Of a DNA stretch of 64,000 nucleotides, positions 24,499 through 34,981 are shown in pieces. This DNA is from Hevea brasiliensis (taxonomy: Eukaryota > Streptophyta > Magnoliopsida > Malpighiales > Euphorbiaceae). The DNA lies in contig NC_079501.1 in the NCBI RefSeq assembly GCF_030052815.1, positions 79,628,979 to 79,692,978 on the forward strand. Reading direction: 5' to 3'. The position numbers and the translations under genes are program-made. The number at the start of each line of letters is the position of its first letter. Position 1 is the first letter of the stretch. The notes under the pieces were generated by a model, which worked only from the letters and a program-made list of their open reading frames with translations, was not told the origin of the DNA and searched no databases.

Positions 24499-25640
24499 AT
24501 GCGTAGAAGCAGGAGAGCTACCACTGCACCAGAACCAGATGTGCCCGACGAGGTGTCGTACAGATGAGGCGCCGCCAGGAGGCGGGGTAGGAGGCCTAGA
24601 GTCGCTCAAGTAGAGGAGCAACACCCCCAAGACAGATCGATCCTTTATGGCACAGGGTCCCATGGACCCCATGGCAGCTACTCTAGCTGGGTTGCAGAGG
24701 ACCATTGATATGATGGCGCAGTATATGGTCCACCCTCCACAGCAGCAGCAGTCCACCGCACCAAGAGAGGAATCTTACAAACAGATCATAAATTTCAAGA
24801 AGTTGGTGCCTGGTACTTATGATGTGTCAGACGATGCATATCGGTTTTTGGATTCTATGACGGCGAGAGCAGAATTCTGATTGGTCGTTAGAAGACTGAT
24901 AGAGTGTATGCAGCATGTCATGGGGCCTATGCCTAGACAATAGATGAATGACTACGTGTTACCCCGGATGGAGGGTTTGACATGGGCTCAGTTTGTGAAA
25001 CTTTTTATCAATCGGTTTGTGCTAGAAAGCTTCAGAGATCAGAAGCAGTGGGCCTTTGAGGCCTTAAGACAGAATGGCGTGTGCAGAGACGAATATGCTC
25101 TGAAATTTCGAATTGAGCAGATATGCCCCTGCAGTAGCTACAGAAACTATGAAGGTGAAGAGATTCCTAAAGGGGCTTGACAGGAGGTATGCGAACCTAG
25201 CCATGATGTCTGATCAGTCTTTTGACGTGGTAGTTGATCGAGCTAGACAGATAGAGATTAGCTATGCTGCGGATGACAGCGGGAGAGCCAAGAAAAACAG
25301 AGCAGAGGGTTCCTCAGGTGTCCCTTCCATGGGTACTCCAGACAGTGGTGGCCAGAGTAATTACAGAGGAAGAAGTAGGAACAAGAAGAGTGGTTTTAGA
25401 CACAGACCACGAGGATTCGCACTGTGGTACGGATCCAAAGAAGGGTCACGATTCGGGTACAACGATTCTGGTGCAGTTCAGATCCTCTTTGGCACCGTGT
25501 GCAGTGTGGAAGAGGACATTCAGGACCTTGTTTGATGGGATCAGGAGTATGCTTCAGGTGTGGCCAACCCGGTCACTTTGCTAGAGAATGCCCCGTTTTC
25601 AGTGAGCCACAGATGGGGTCACAGGTGTTGCAAATGTTCC
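24499..25640 (+). pseudogene. gag: gag pseudogene of element II
   Basis: Probable start ATG at 24499 (MRRSRRATTAPEPD). Readable blocks are 24647-24880 (FKKLVPGTYDVSDDAYRFLD, ended by TGA), 24944-25180 (MEGLTWAQFVKLFINRF) and 25113-25535 (MKVKRFLKGLDRRYANLAM and VVDRARQIE, matching the C-terminal capsid part). The zinc knuckle CFRCGQPGHFARECP is at about 25550-25600 in another frame. At least two stops and three frame changes separate the blocks, so no full Gag can be made. Wording differs from element I and III gag, showing a separate chromovirus family. Confidence 0.85.
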
Positions 25641-25647
25641 TCGCCAG

Positions 25648-26712
25648 TTGTATCCGGGTACTTCCAACATGGCGGCGATCGATTGGCCATGGCCGAGGAC
25701 AAGGGGCGTGGATTTGGAGGCGGTCGGAGGTAGAAGTCAGTATCAGGGTTCTGCCACTCAGGGTAGGGGTCAAGCTCGGGTTTTCACCCTGACCCACCAG
25801 GATGCTCAGGCTTCCAATGCAGTTGTGGCAGGTATTCTTCTGGTCTGTTCTTATGAGGCTCGTGTTTTGATAGATCCGGGTGCTACGCACTCATTTGTCT
25901 CCCCTGTGTTTGCCATGAGGTTGGGTAGAAACCCTACAACTTTAGAGTGCCCTTTGTCAGTAGCTACCCCACTTAGCGACAACATAGATGTAGATATGAT
26001 TTTTTCGGGTAGCCCAGTAGTAGTGGATGGAAAGATCCTCCCAGCAGACTTGGTTCCTTTACCAGTAATGGATTTCGATGTAATCTTGGGGATGGATTGG
26101 TTGGCAACTCATTATGCCACTTTAGACTGCAGGAACAAAAAGGTGTATTTCCACATACCTAGTGTGGAAGAGTTTAGCTTTGATAGTGATAGGAGCGTGG
26201 CTCCATATAATTTGGTGTTGGCAATTAGTGCCAGAAAAATGTTGAGGCGTGGATGCCAAGGGTATTTGGCATTGGTGAGAGATACATCTGTAGAAGGTGT
26301 CAGTATGGAAAATGTTCCTGTTGTCAGAGAATTTATGGATGTCTTCCCAGAGGAGCTTCGGGGTTGCCACGGGAAGGAAATAGAGTTTTGCATTGATGTT
26401 GTGCCGGGTACAAACCCCATATCGATGCCACCTTACAGGATGGCACCAGCAGAATTGAAAGAGCTGAAGGAGCAACTACAGGAGCTTTTGGACAAGGGTT
26501 TTATACGTCCGAGCACTTCACCTTGGGGCGCTCCTGTTTTATTTGTGAGAAAGAAGGATGGGTCATTGAGGTTGTGTATTGACTACAGACAGCTGAACAA
26601 GGTGACTGTGAAGAACAAGTATCCACTTCCTCGGATCGATGATTTGTTTGATCAGCTCCAAGGAGCTAGATTCTTTTCCAAGATAGACCTGCGATCGGCT
26701 ACCATCGATTGA
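25648..26712 (+). pseudogene. pol: pol of element II, part 1: protease and N-terminal reverse transcriptase
   Basis: A 354-codon open frame. The aspartic protease motif DPGATHSF starts at residue 76, with the [11 protein letters not shown] block after it. Reverse transcriptase begins near residue 245 ([13 protein letters not shown]), with [15 protein letters not shown] and [14 protein letters not shown]. The first catalytic Asp is D347 in FSKIDL. The frame then breaks: the usual DLRSGYHQL reads [12 protein letters not shown], consistent with loss of one base near 26698. Reading resumes in the frame of 26709. Gag and pol would be made as one polyprotein in this lineage. Confidence 0.9.
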
Positions 26713-27587
26713 GAATCGGGAATGAGGACGTGTCCAAAACGGTATTCAAGACAAGATATGGTCATTATGAGTTCTTGGTGATGTCTTTTGGACTCACTAA
26801 TGCACCAGCAGCCTTCATGGACTTGATGAACAGGGTGTTCAAGCCATTTTTGGACCGTTTTGTCATCGTATTCATAGATGACATTCTGGTTTACTCTCGG
26901 ACCGAGGAAGAACACGTGTGGCACTTGAGGATGGTGTTGCAGACGTTGAGGGAGCACCAGCTATATGCCAAATTTTCAAAATGTGAATTTTGGCTAGAAA
27001 GCATCTCATTCTTGGGACACGTGGTTTCTAGTGACGGCATTCAAGTGGATCCCAAGAAAATTGAAGTCAGAATCGATTGGCTTAGGCCTACAACAGTCAC
27101 TGAGGTGCGAAGTTTTCTGGGTTTAGCTGGCTACTATAGGCGTTTTGTGCAAGATTTCTCCAAGATAGCGGCTCCCCTAACTAAGTTAACCAGGAAGAAT
27201 GTTCCATTCATTTGGACAGATGACTGTGAGAAGAGTTTCCAGAAGCTTAAGGAGTGTCTAACTACTGCCCCTGTGTTGACACTACCTGTGAGTGGTGAAG
27301 GATACACCGTGTATTGTAACGCCTCCACAGTTGGCCTAGGGTGTGTCTTGATGCAGAATGGAAAGGTAGTGGCTTATGCTTCAAGGCAGCTGAAGAGGCA
27401 TGAGCAGAACTACCCCACCCATGATTTGGAAATGGCGGCTGTAATCTTTGCACTAAAGATCTGGAGACACTACCTGTATGGTGAAGTGTGCGAGATATAC
27501 ACCGACCACAAGAGTTTGAAGTACATCTTCCAGCAGAGGGATTTAAACTTGAGAGAGGAGATGGATGAAGCTTCTGAAAGACTATGA
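26709..27587 (+). pseudogene. pol: pol of element II, part 2: reverse transcriptase palm and RNase H
   Basis: It continues reverse transcriptase with [19 protein letters not shown] and the catalytic box [10 protein letters not shown] (Asp 57 and 58 of this frame intact), then [12 protein letters not shown]. RNase H follows from about residue 198. The first catalytic position reads YCNAS, Asn at 204 where Asp is usual; HDLEMAA (Glu 241) and YTDHKSLKY (Asp 266) are kept. The frame is lost after NLRE, where related elements read NLRQRRWMELLKDYD, so a small deletion lies near 27553. Confidence 0.9.
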
Positions 27588-28422
27588 TTGCACCATCCAG
27601 TACCACCCTGGGAAGGCCAATGTTATAGCAGATGCCTTGAGCAGAAAATCTTCTGTCAGTTTGGCACACATTTCAGTAGAGAAGAGACCATTGATTCAGG
27701 AGGTACATGAGTTGATGGATCAAGGTTTAATCCTAGATCTTTCAGATGAGGGGGTATTGTTGGCTTACTTTTCAGTGAGGCCAGACTTGAGGGACAGAGT
27801 TAGAGTTTCCCAGCACAGAGACCAACAATTGATGAAGATTATAGAAAGAGTACAGCAAGGTGAAGGTGGTGAGTTTGGATTTGCCAATGATGGCGCCTTA
27901 GTGCAAGGTTCTAGGATATGTGTGCCTGATGTGGACAACCTCAGGAATGAAATCATGCGAGAGACACACTACACACTGTACAGTGTCCACCCAGGTTCCA
28001 CCAAGATGTACCATGATGTGAAAGATAGTTATTGGTGGAATGGCATGAAGAGAGACATAGCAGACTTTGTGTCCAAGTGCTTGACTTGTCAGAAGGTGAA
28101 GTTTGAACACCAGAGACCGTCAGGGAAGCTGCAAGAGCTCCCTATCCCAGAATGGAAGTGGGAAATGATCACTATGGATTTTATGACTGGGTTGCCTCGT
28201 ACCACGCGAGGATATGATTCGATATGGGTAATTGTAGACCGCTTGACCAAATCAGCTCACTTCTTGCCTGTAAAGACTACATACTCTGTGGCACAGTATG
28301 CCCGGCTCTACATTCGAGAAATAGTCAGATTGCATGGAATTCCGACTTCCATAATATCTGACAGAGGGCCCCAGTTCACTTCTTGGTTTTGGAGAAAGTT
28401 GCAGGAGGCACTTGGCACATAG
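27565..28422 (+). pseudogene. pol: pol of element II, part 3: integrase zinc finger and catalytic core
   Basis: An open frame of 285 codons starting at the RNase H / integrase linker ([25 protein letters not shown]). The HHCC zinc finger is complete: His 135, His 142, Cys 172 and Cys 175. The core holds Asp 205 (TMDFMTGLP) and Asp 266 (IISDRGPQFTS). The frame ends at TAG 28420, where Q is usual (ALGTQLNF). In the same frame the codon at 28468 is TAA, exactly at the spacing expected for the catalytic Glu of the DD35E triad, so the integrase core is inactivated twice. Confidence 0.9.
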
Positions 28423-29215
28423 TTGAACTTCAGTACGGCTTTCCACCCTCAGACAGACGGACAGTCCTAAAGGACAATCCAAACACTGGAAGACATGCTT
28501 CGCATGAGTGTCTTGGATTTTGGAGGTCAATGGGATGAGCAGCTAGCTTTGGTGGAGTTTGCCTACAACAACAGTTATCACTCCAGCACAGAGATGGCAC
28601 CCTATGAGGCATTATATGGGAGAAAGTGTAGGTCTCCTCTGTGTTGGACAGAAATGGGGGAAGCGAAGGTGCATGATGTAGACCTAGTGCAGTACACTTC
28701 AGAGGTAGTTCCTTTAATCGAGAGCAGCAGCTTTTCAAAGATGGCGTAAGAGTTATGCAGACCCCAGACGGAGGGATGTGGAGTTTGCAGTGGGCGACTA
28801 TGTATTCCTAAAGGTTTCTCCAATGAAGGGAGTCATGAGATTTGGAAAGAAGGGCAAGTTGGCACCTCGGTATATTGGACCTTTTGAGGTTACTGATAGA
28901 GTTGGAGCAGTTGCCTACCGGTTGGAGCTACCACCCAACCTCTCTCACGTTCATCCCGTGTTCCACATCTCCATGCTCAGGAAATACATTCCAGATCCTT
29001 CTCATGTACTACAGCCGGATGTGATAGAGCTAAAAGAGAACTTGACATTTGAGGAGCAACCTGTAGCCATAGTGGACTACCAAGTGAGACAGCTGAGATC
29101 CAAACAGATCCCTATGGTTAAGGTTTTGTGGAGAGTCGATCGGTGGAAGAGTGCACTGGGAGCGAGCGGGACATGCGTAGCAAGTACACTTATCTGTTCA
29201 ATTTATAATCATGTG
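28423..29215 (+). pseudogene. pol: pol of element II, part 4: integrase C-terminus and chromodomain
   Basis: The blocks MLRMSVLDFGGQWDEQLALVEFAYNN and YGRKCRSPLCWTE lie at 28495-28710, followed by a frame change near 28730. The block at 28778-29215 reads [39 protein letters not shown] and [18 protein letters not shown] chromodomain-type tail follows but is frameshifted near 29140: the continuation SVEEC...SERDMRSKY is in another frame, with Gly where Trp is usual. Chromodomains of this lineage bind methylated histone H3 and steer integration to heterochromatin (family knowledge). Confidence 0.85.
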
Positions 29216-29260
29216 CCATAATCTGCCTTGTGTAAAAAATTCGAGGACGAATTTTTACGT

Positions 29261-29271
29261 AAGGGGAAGAA
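29261..29271 (+). promoter_or_regulatory. Polypurine tract of element II
   Basis: AAGGGGAAGAA directly before the 3' LTR start TGTAACACCCC; it is the plus-strand primer for reverse transcription. Confidence 0.85.
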
Positions 29272-31310
29272 TGTAACACCCCAAAATTTTAAATTTTATG
29301 AGCATTTTTGGTATTTTAATTTTATTTAAATTTTAGGAATTTTTTTGAGATTTTTCGGATTTTAAAAATCGGGTTCGATTTTCCGAAAATATAAACTTTG
29401 ATGATTTTTAAAAATTAATTTAAAGACCACGTGGCAAAACTAAAAATATATTTGGAGTCTACGTATTTTTACGAGTTTTAGGAATTTTTTGAATTTTGGA
29501 CCTCGTTTTCGGTCCCAAGGCAGAGTAAAAAATTTAAAATTTTATATTTCGAATCGAACCGGCCGAATCAAACCGGACCGGATCGGACCGGTCGAATCGG
29601 ATCGGCTCCCTTTCCTTTTCCTTCCCCGCGCGCGTCATTCCCTCTCCCCTTCTCTCTCTCTTTTCTCTCTCCTCCCTCCCCGCCGACCACCTCCCCGCCA
29701 CCCGACCGGTGCCGCCACCCGACCTCCCGGCCCGGTAGCGCCACGGCCGGAAAACGCGCGCGATCTCCCTCCCTCGCGCGCGCATCGTTTCGGCTTCTCC
29801 GGCCAAAATCCGGCCGATCCAGCCACCAATTGGACCGGGTCTTGTGTCTAAAATCATCTACTCGGCGAGAGCTTTCCATAGACACCAAGAACTCCGAAAT
29901 CCATCGAGCGGTTTGTCCGATTTTTGCTCGGGAAGATTTTAGCCTATTTCGACTTTTGGGCTAGATTTCTCGAAAACCGTGAATCCCACGAGAAAACCGA
30001 GGGTACCAGCACGCTCCACTCGTCGAGAGCTTCGCGGCGACATAAATTTCAAATTTTTCCGACACCGTTTTTCGGTGGGTCCCACGAAACTTCGCAGTGT
30101 TTTTCCGAGCCTTTAATGAGTTTAGAAAATTCTGAAAAATTTATGTACTAACCCCCGTGTTATGGGCTTCGTGTAGGTATCCTCGATTCGCGGAAATTCG
30201 ACGATTGGCCAGATGCATGAAATTTCGGCGAACGGACTCGTTCTGGAAAAGTCTCGGGTGGACCGAGGTTTTGGCTAGTCCCCATTGTCGACGTCCAGCG
30301 TTCGAAGTCGGAATTGGCAAAGGTAAACCCGAACCTTGCTTTTTCGTAATTTTCTAGTGCTTAAATAGGATTAAAAATCCATAAAATATTCGTGGTAGCT
30401 TAGAAAATTATGATTCTTTTTGCAATAGCTTAGTAATATTGCTAAGGACCGCGGGGCAAAGTTTTAGAATTTTTAGAGCTTGTTTGGGCAGTTTTTGCAA
30501 AAATGATCAATAATAAGGACTAAATTGAAATTTTGCGTATTGTGGTGGATGACTGATTTGATGGGCCCAGGAGGGGCTGTGTGATATGATTGAACTGTGG
30601 ATATATGGATTTTGAATATAGAAGTGTGTTTTGAGCCCTTTTGCAGGTTGGGTAGGTCCTTGGTATAGGGGAGACTCTGCCGGATTTTCGGCACGACTTA
30701 GGACGTATTGGTCTTTTTCTTTATTTGTATTGAGTCAAATTTATTAAATGATTGTAATGAAATTGTCAGGTGAGCCGGGACAGCCCTCTTCCTCCGCCCA
30801 GCCGCCACAGTGATTGTCGTCAAGTCTGTGAGTAAAATATTAATTTTAATTGTAATTTCGATATTATTATATGTTCAGCCTGCCCATGCATCACTTTTAT
30901 GCATATATTTATTTAGTTAAACTCTAGGCACGATTTATGATGCATTGATAACTATTAAAGTGCCATGATGTTGTTGTGGTAATTTGGAGCAGTGTGCGTG
31001 CGTTGGCGTGCGTGTGATGTGGTGTGGACTATGGATAGGACGGGTAGTCACGGCTTGAGTTCTTCGCTGGGACCCGATCCTTCGAGGGGTAGTCACGGCT
31101 TGAGTTCTTCGCTGGGACCCTTGATTTGGTTTATTAAGCGAAAGTCCGGCTTGAGTTCTTCACGGCACCAAAGTTGGATTTAAGAGAGCTGTATAGGGGA
31201 TCAGCTCCCATATGTTATGATTGATGCTACAGGGTGCGTGAGTGCTCCAAATTACCTTTTTGATGTTATGATGTGAAAATGATGTTGATGTTGCATTTCA
31301 CTCTACAGGG
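29272..31310 (+). mobile_element. 3' LTR of element II, truncated
   Basis: It starts TGTAACACCCC and follows the 5' LTR to the word catttcactctacaggg (position 23715 in the 5' LTR), where homology ends. The last 560 bp or so are missing. Differences from the 5' LTR are small and clustered in the GC-rich zone and in the segment around 30200-30310, mainly short indels. Confidence 0.9.
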
Positions 31311-31336
31311 AGTGTTGGCATACAGGGAGTGTTATG
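31311..31336. other. Filler at the element II / element I junction
   Basis: About 26 bp between the truncated 3' LTR and the resumed element I gag. It contains agtgttggca, tacaggg and agtgtt, which are scrambled copies of words just downstream (catacaggcgagtgttggca at 31351-31370). This is the look of templated filler left by repair of a double-strand break. Confidence 0.6.
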
Positions 31337-31645
31337 ATTGTGGGAAGAGGCATACAGGCGAGTGTTGGCAATCGACAGGAACCTGTTACAAATGTAGTGC
31401 CACTGATCACTTTTAGAGAAATTGCCCCAGAAGGAGGACCACCTCTGCACCACTAACAAAAAAAGTCCATTCCTACAGCACAAAGGGGTAAGAGACTTGG
31501 CAGATCTAAGGTAGCTGAGGGTACTCAGAGAGCTACATCTGAGACAGTAGAGAAACCTGACACCCAGACACCAGTATGTGCCTATATCATCAGAGCTCAT
31601 GAGGAGCAAAATGTACCAGATGTGATTGTTGGTATATTTACTCTC
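31337..31645 (+). pseudogene. gag: gag C-terminal fragment of element I (right copy)
   Basis: It starts inside the Cys/His box (CGKRHTGECWQSTGTCYKC) and continues through a stop-containing zinc knuckle, the same stop as at about 19605 in the left copy, to the linker before protease. The N-terminal two thirds of gag is absent from this copy. Confidence 0.85.
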
Positions 31646-31654
31646 TTTGACTCC

Positions 31655-33465
31655 TCAGACATGCATTGATAGATCCAGGTTCTATACTTTCATATATTTG
31701 TACTACTATACCAAAAGAGAGGGGTTTACAAAGGGGTATAATTGAGTAAGATATTCTAGTCACAAACCCTTTAGGCCATTGTATGACAGTGAACAAGGTC
31801 TATAGGGATTGTCCTTTGAGAATTCAAGGACATGAGTTTCCAGCTGATTTGATAGCATTGCCTTTTCATTAGTTTGATGTGATTTTGGGGATGGATTAAT
31901 TGTCGAAACACTAAGTTATTGTGGATTGTTGCCTAAAAAGAGTCACATTGAGAACTTCTGACAATGAAGAGCTGATAGTTATGGGTGAGAGAACATATTA
32001 TCTCTCTAATGTCATATCAGCCATTATAGCAAGGAAGTTGATAAGAAAGGGTTGTGAAGCTTACTTAGCTAGTGTGGTTGATAGTAGAAAGGCAAGGCCT
32101 AGTATTGGTGACATACCCACAGTATTTGATTTCTTAGATGTATTTCTCGAGAAATTGCCTGGTTTGCCACCAGAGAGAGAGGTGGAGTTTTCCATTGATG
32201 TAATGCCTAGTACAACACCAATATCTATTGCTCCTTATAGGATGGCACCCACTGAGTTGAAGGAGTAAAAAAATAAAATTGCAGGAGTTGCTTGATAAAG
32301 ATTTTATACGCCCTAGTGTGTCACCTTAGGGAGCGCCAGTGCTATTTGTGAAGAAGAAGGAGAGGACACTCAGATTATTTATTGATTACAGAAAATTAAA
32401 TAAGGTGACTGTGAAGAACAAATATCCCTTGCCCAGGATAGATGATTTATTTGATCAGCTGAAGGGAGCAAGCATCTTTTCCAAGATTGATATCAGATTT
32501 GGGTATTACCAATTGGAAGTAAAGGAATCTGATGTGCCTAAGATAGCTTTCAGGACTCGCTATGGACATTATGAGTTCCTGGTGATGCCATTTGGGTTAA
32601 CTAATGCACCAGCGACTTTCATGGACCTTATAAATCGCATCTTCCATTCTTACCTAGATTGACTTATAGTGGTCTTTATTGATGATATTTTGATGTATTC
32701 TAAAAACTGGGAGGAACATGACGAACATCTGAGGACTATATTGCAGACATCAAGAGAGAAAAAGCTATATGCTAAGTTGCCCAAGTGTGAGTTCTGGTTG
32801 AATGAGATCTCTTTTCTTGGGCATATAGTGTTAGCTGATGGGATTAAGGTTGATCCCAAAAAGATTAAAGCCATCGTGGAGTGGAAGCTTCCTAAGAATG
32901 TGACAAAAGTTAAAAGTTTCTTAGGGTTGGCAGGTTACTTCAGAAGATTTGTGAAGGGTTTCTCACTCATTGCAACTCCATTGACCAGGTTGTTGCACAA
33001 GAATGTCAAATTTGAATGGAATGATAAATGTCATACTAGCTTTGAGAAGTTAAAGGCAATGCTTATAGAAGCACCCATTCTTACACAACCAGTGTCAGGG
33101 AAAGACTTTGTGATCTATATTGATGCCTCACACAACAAACTGGGGTGTGTGCTAATGCAAGAAGGGAAAGTGGTTGCTTATGCTTCTAGGCAACTTAAGC
33201 CACATGAAAAGAATTACCCAACTCATGATTTAGAACTTACAGCAATCGTGTTTGCATTAAAGATATGGAGGCATTATTTATATGGGGAGAAGTGTTATAT
33301 CTATACAGATCACAAAAGTCTCAAATACTTGCTAACTCAAAAGAAACTCAATTTGAGGCAAAGAAGATGGATCAAATTCTTGAAAGATTATGATTGCATA
33401 ATTGATTACCACCCTGGGAAGGCAAATGTAGTAGCTTATGCTTTAAGCAGGAAATCACTAGCAAC
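31655..33465 (+). pseudogene. pol: pol pseudogene of element I, right copy (protease, RT, RNase H)
   Basis: It matches 19845-21646 nearly base for base, including the same disabling changes: LGMD followed by TAA, ELKE followed by TAA, TAG in SP(stop)GAP, and TGA after YLD. Readable frames are 31921-32268, 32339-32662 (FSKIDI) and 32669-33550 ([10 protein letters not shown]). RNase H here reads YIDAS, with the catalytic Asp kept. The sequence runs uninterrupted across the point where element II sits in the left copy (aaatcactagcaac, 33452-33465). Confidence 0.9.
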
Positions 33466-34980
33466 TTTGATAGCCATGAATGCTCGCCTAACCCTTACAC
33501 CATATGGAGCTGTATTAGCTGAGCTGCAAGTAAAGCCAAGTTTATTGTAACAAATTCAAGAAGCTTAGAAGCTGGATGAGAAATTCGTTACTATTATTAG
33601 ATAAATCCAAGATGGGAAGGATAGTGAGCATGAGATCAAAGGAGATGGTCACTTGTATTATAAAGGGAAGATATATGTTCCAAATGATGAACTTAAGAGG
33701 AGCATTCTTAAAGAGGCACATAGCAGCTTTTATGCCATGTATCCAGGAAGTACCAAGATGTACAGAGACTTGAAAACTTATTATTGGTGGCTGGGTATGA
33801 AGAAAGATATTGCCAATTATATGACAAAATGCCTGACATGTCAACAAGTCAAGGCCGAACATCAAGTTCCATTGGGTTTGTCGCAACCAATTGCAATACC
33901 CGGGCGGAAATGGGATCGCATCACAATAGATTTTAACATTTGTTTAACTCTTACACAGAAAAAGCATGATGCAGTATGGGTGATAGTTGACAAGTTAACT
34001 AAGTCTACTCACTTTTTACTTTTTAGAACCGACTACTCATTAGAGAAGTTAGCAAAGCTTATGTGGAGTGCCTGCATCCATTATATTTGATAGAGACCTG
34101 AGGTTCACATCGAGGTTTTGGGAAAAGTGGCATGAAGCCTTAGGTACCAAGTTAAATTTTATCACATCTTTTCACCCACAAATGGATGGTCAATCAGAAA
34201 GAGTGATCCAGGTACTTAAAGATATGCTTAGAAGTTGTATTATTGATTTTCGAGGGAGTTGGGATAGGTACCTCCCATTGATAGAATTTTCATGCAAAAA
34301 TAGTTACCAATCAAGCATAATGATGGCACCATATGAAGCTTTGTATGGAAGAAAATGTAGAACACCTCTGTGTTGGACTGAGCAAGGTGAAGATAAGTTA
34401 ATAGGACTAGACTTGGTGAGACAAACTAAGGAGAAAGTAAAGATCATCAAAGATAGTTTGAAAGCTGCCTCAGATAGACAGAAATCTTATGTAGATTTGA
34501 AGAGGAAAGATATTGAATACGAGGTTGGGGATAAAGTCTTCTTGAAGGTATCACCATGGAAGATGGTGCTTATATTTGGGAAGAAGGGTAAGTTGAGCCC
34601 TAGGTTTATTGGTCCATACGAGATCATTGAACGTGTGGGTCCGATAGCCTATAGGCTAGTATTACCACTAGAGCTGGACAAGATTCACAATGTATTTCAT
34701 GTTTCGATGCTAAGGAGATACAGATCAGATCCCTCACATGTCTTATTGATGGAGACCATTGATGTACAACCTGATTTGACATATGAAGAGAAACTAGTAA
34801 AGATCTTAGCACAAGAAATCAAAGAGCTAAGGAATAAAAGAATTCCATTGGTGAAAGTTCTTTGGAGAACCCATAAAGTGAAGGAAGCGATGCAAGGGAG
34901 CGAAGAGATTATGAGACACATCCACATTTATTTGAACGAAGTAAATTTTGAGGACAAAATTTATATTAAGAGGGGAAGAA
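33466..34980 (+). pseudogene. pol: integrase and chromodomain tail of element I
   Basis: In-frame stops at 33548 (TAA), 33566 (TAG) and 33602 (TAA) each fall where related proteins have Q. The zinc finger (33653-34090 frame) reads EAHSSFYAMYPGSTKM, so the second His is Tyr (CAT to TAT), while CLTCQQVK is intact. ITIDF gives the first core Asp. A deletion near 34060 removes part of the EIVRLHGV block and shifts the frame. The block at 34068-35000 carries FDRDLRFTSRF, the QSER Glu, YGRKCRTPLCWTE, VGDKVFLKVSPWK, RFIGPYEI, FHVSMLRRYRSDPSHV and VKVLWRTH, a degenerate chromodomain. Nonfunctional. Confidence 0.88.
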
Positions 34981-34981
34981 T
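34968..34981 (+). promoter_or_regulatory. Polypurine tract of element I
   Basis: AAGAGGGGAAGAAT directly before the 3' LTR start TGTAATGCCC. Confidence 0.85.

Larger units (their letters stand above)
21647..31310 (+). mobile_element. Element II: younger Ty3/gypsy chromovirus nested in element I
   Basis: 5' LTR 21647-24272, primer site, gag (24499 to about 25640), pol (about 25648-29200), polypurine tract at 29261 and 3' LTR from 29272. The internal region is about 5.0 kb, the usual size. The 3' LTR stops at 31310, about 560 bp short of the length of the 5' LTR, and is joined through filler to element I sequence, so no right-hand target duplication exists. The left flank reads aaatcact, and the unoccupied sequence aaatcactagcaac is present at 33452-33465. 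It has fewer stops and frameshifts than element I, and the GC-rich CpG-dense part of its LTR is well kept. Both suggest a more recent insertion. Confidence 0.9.
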
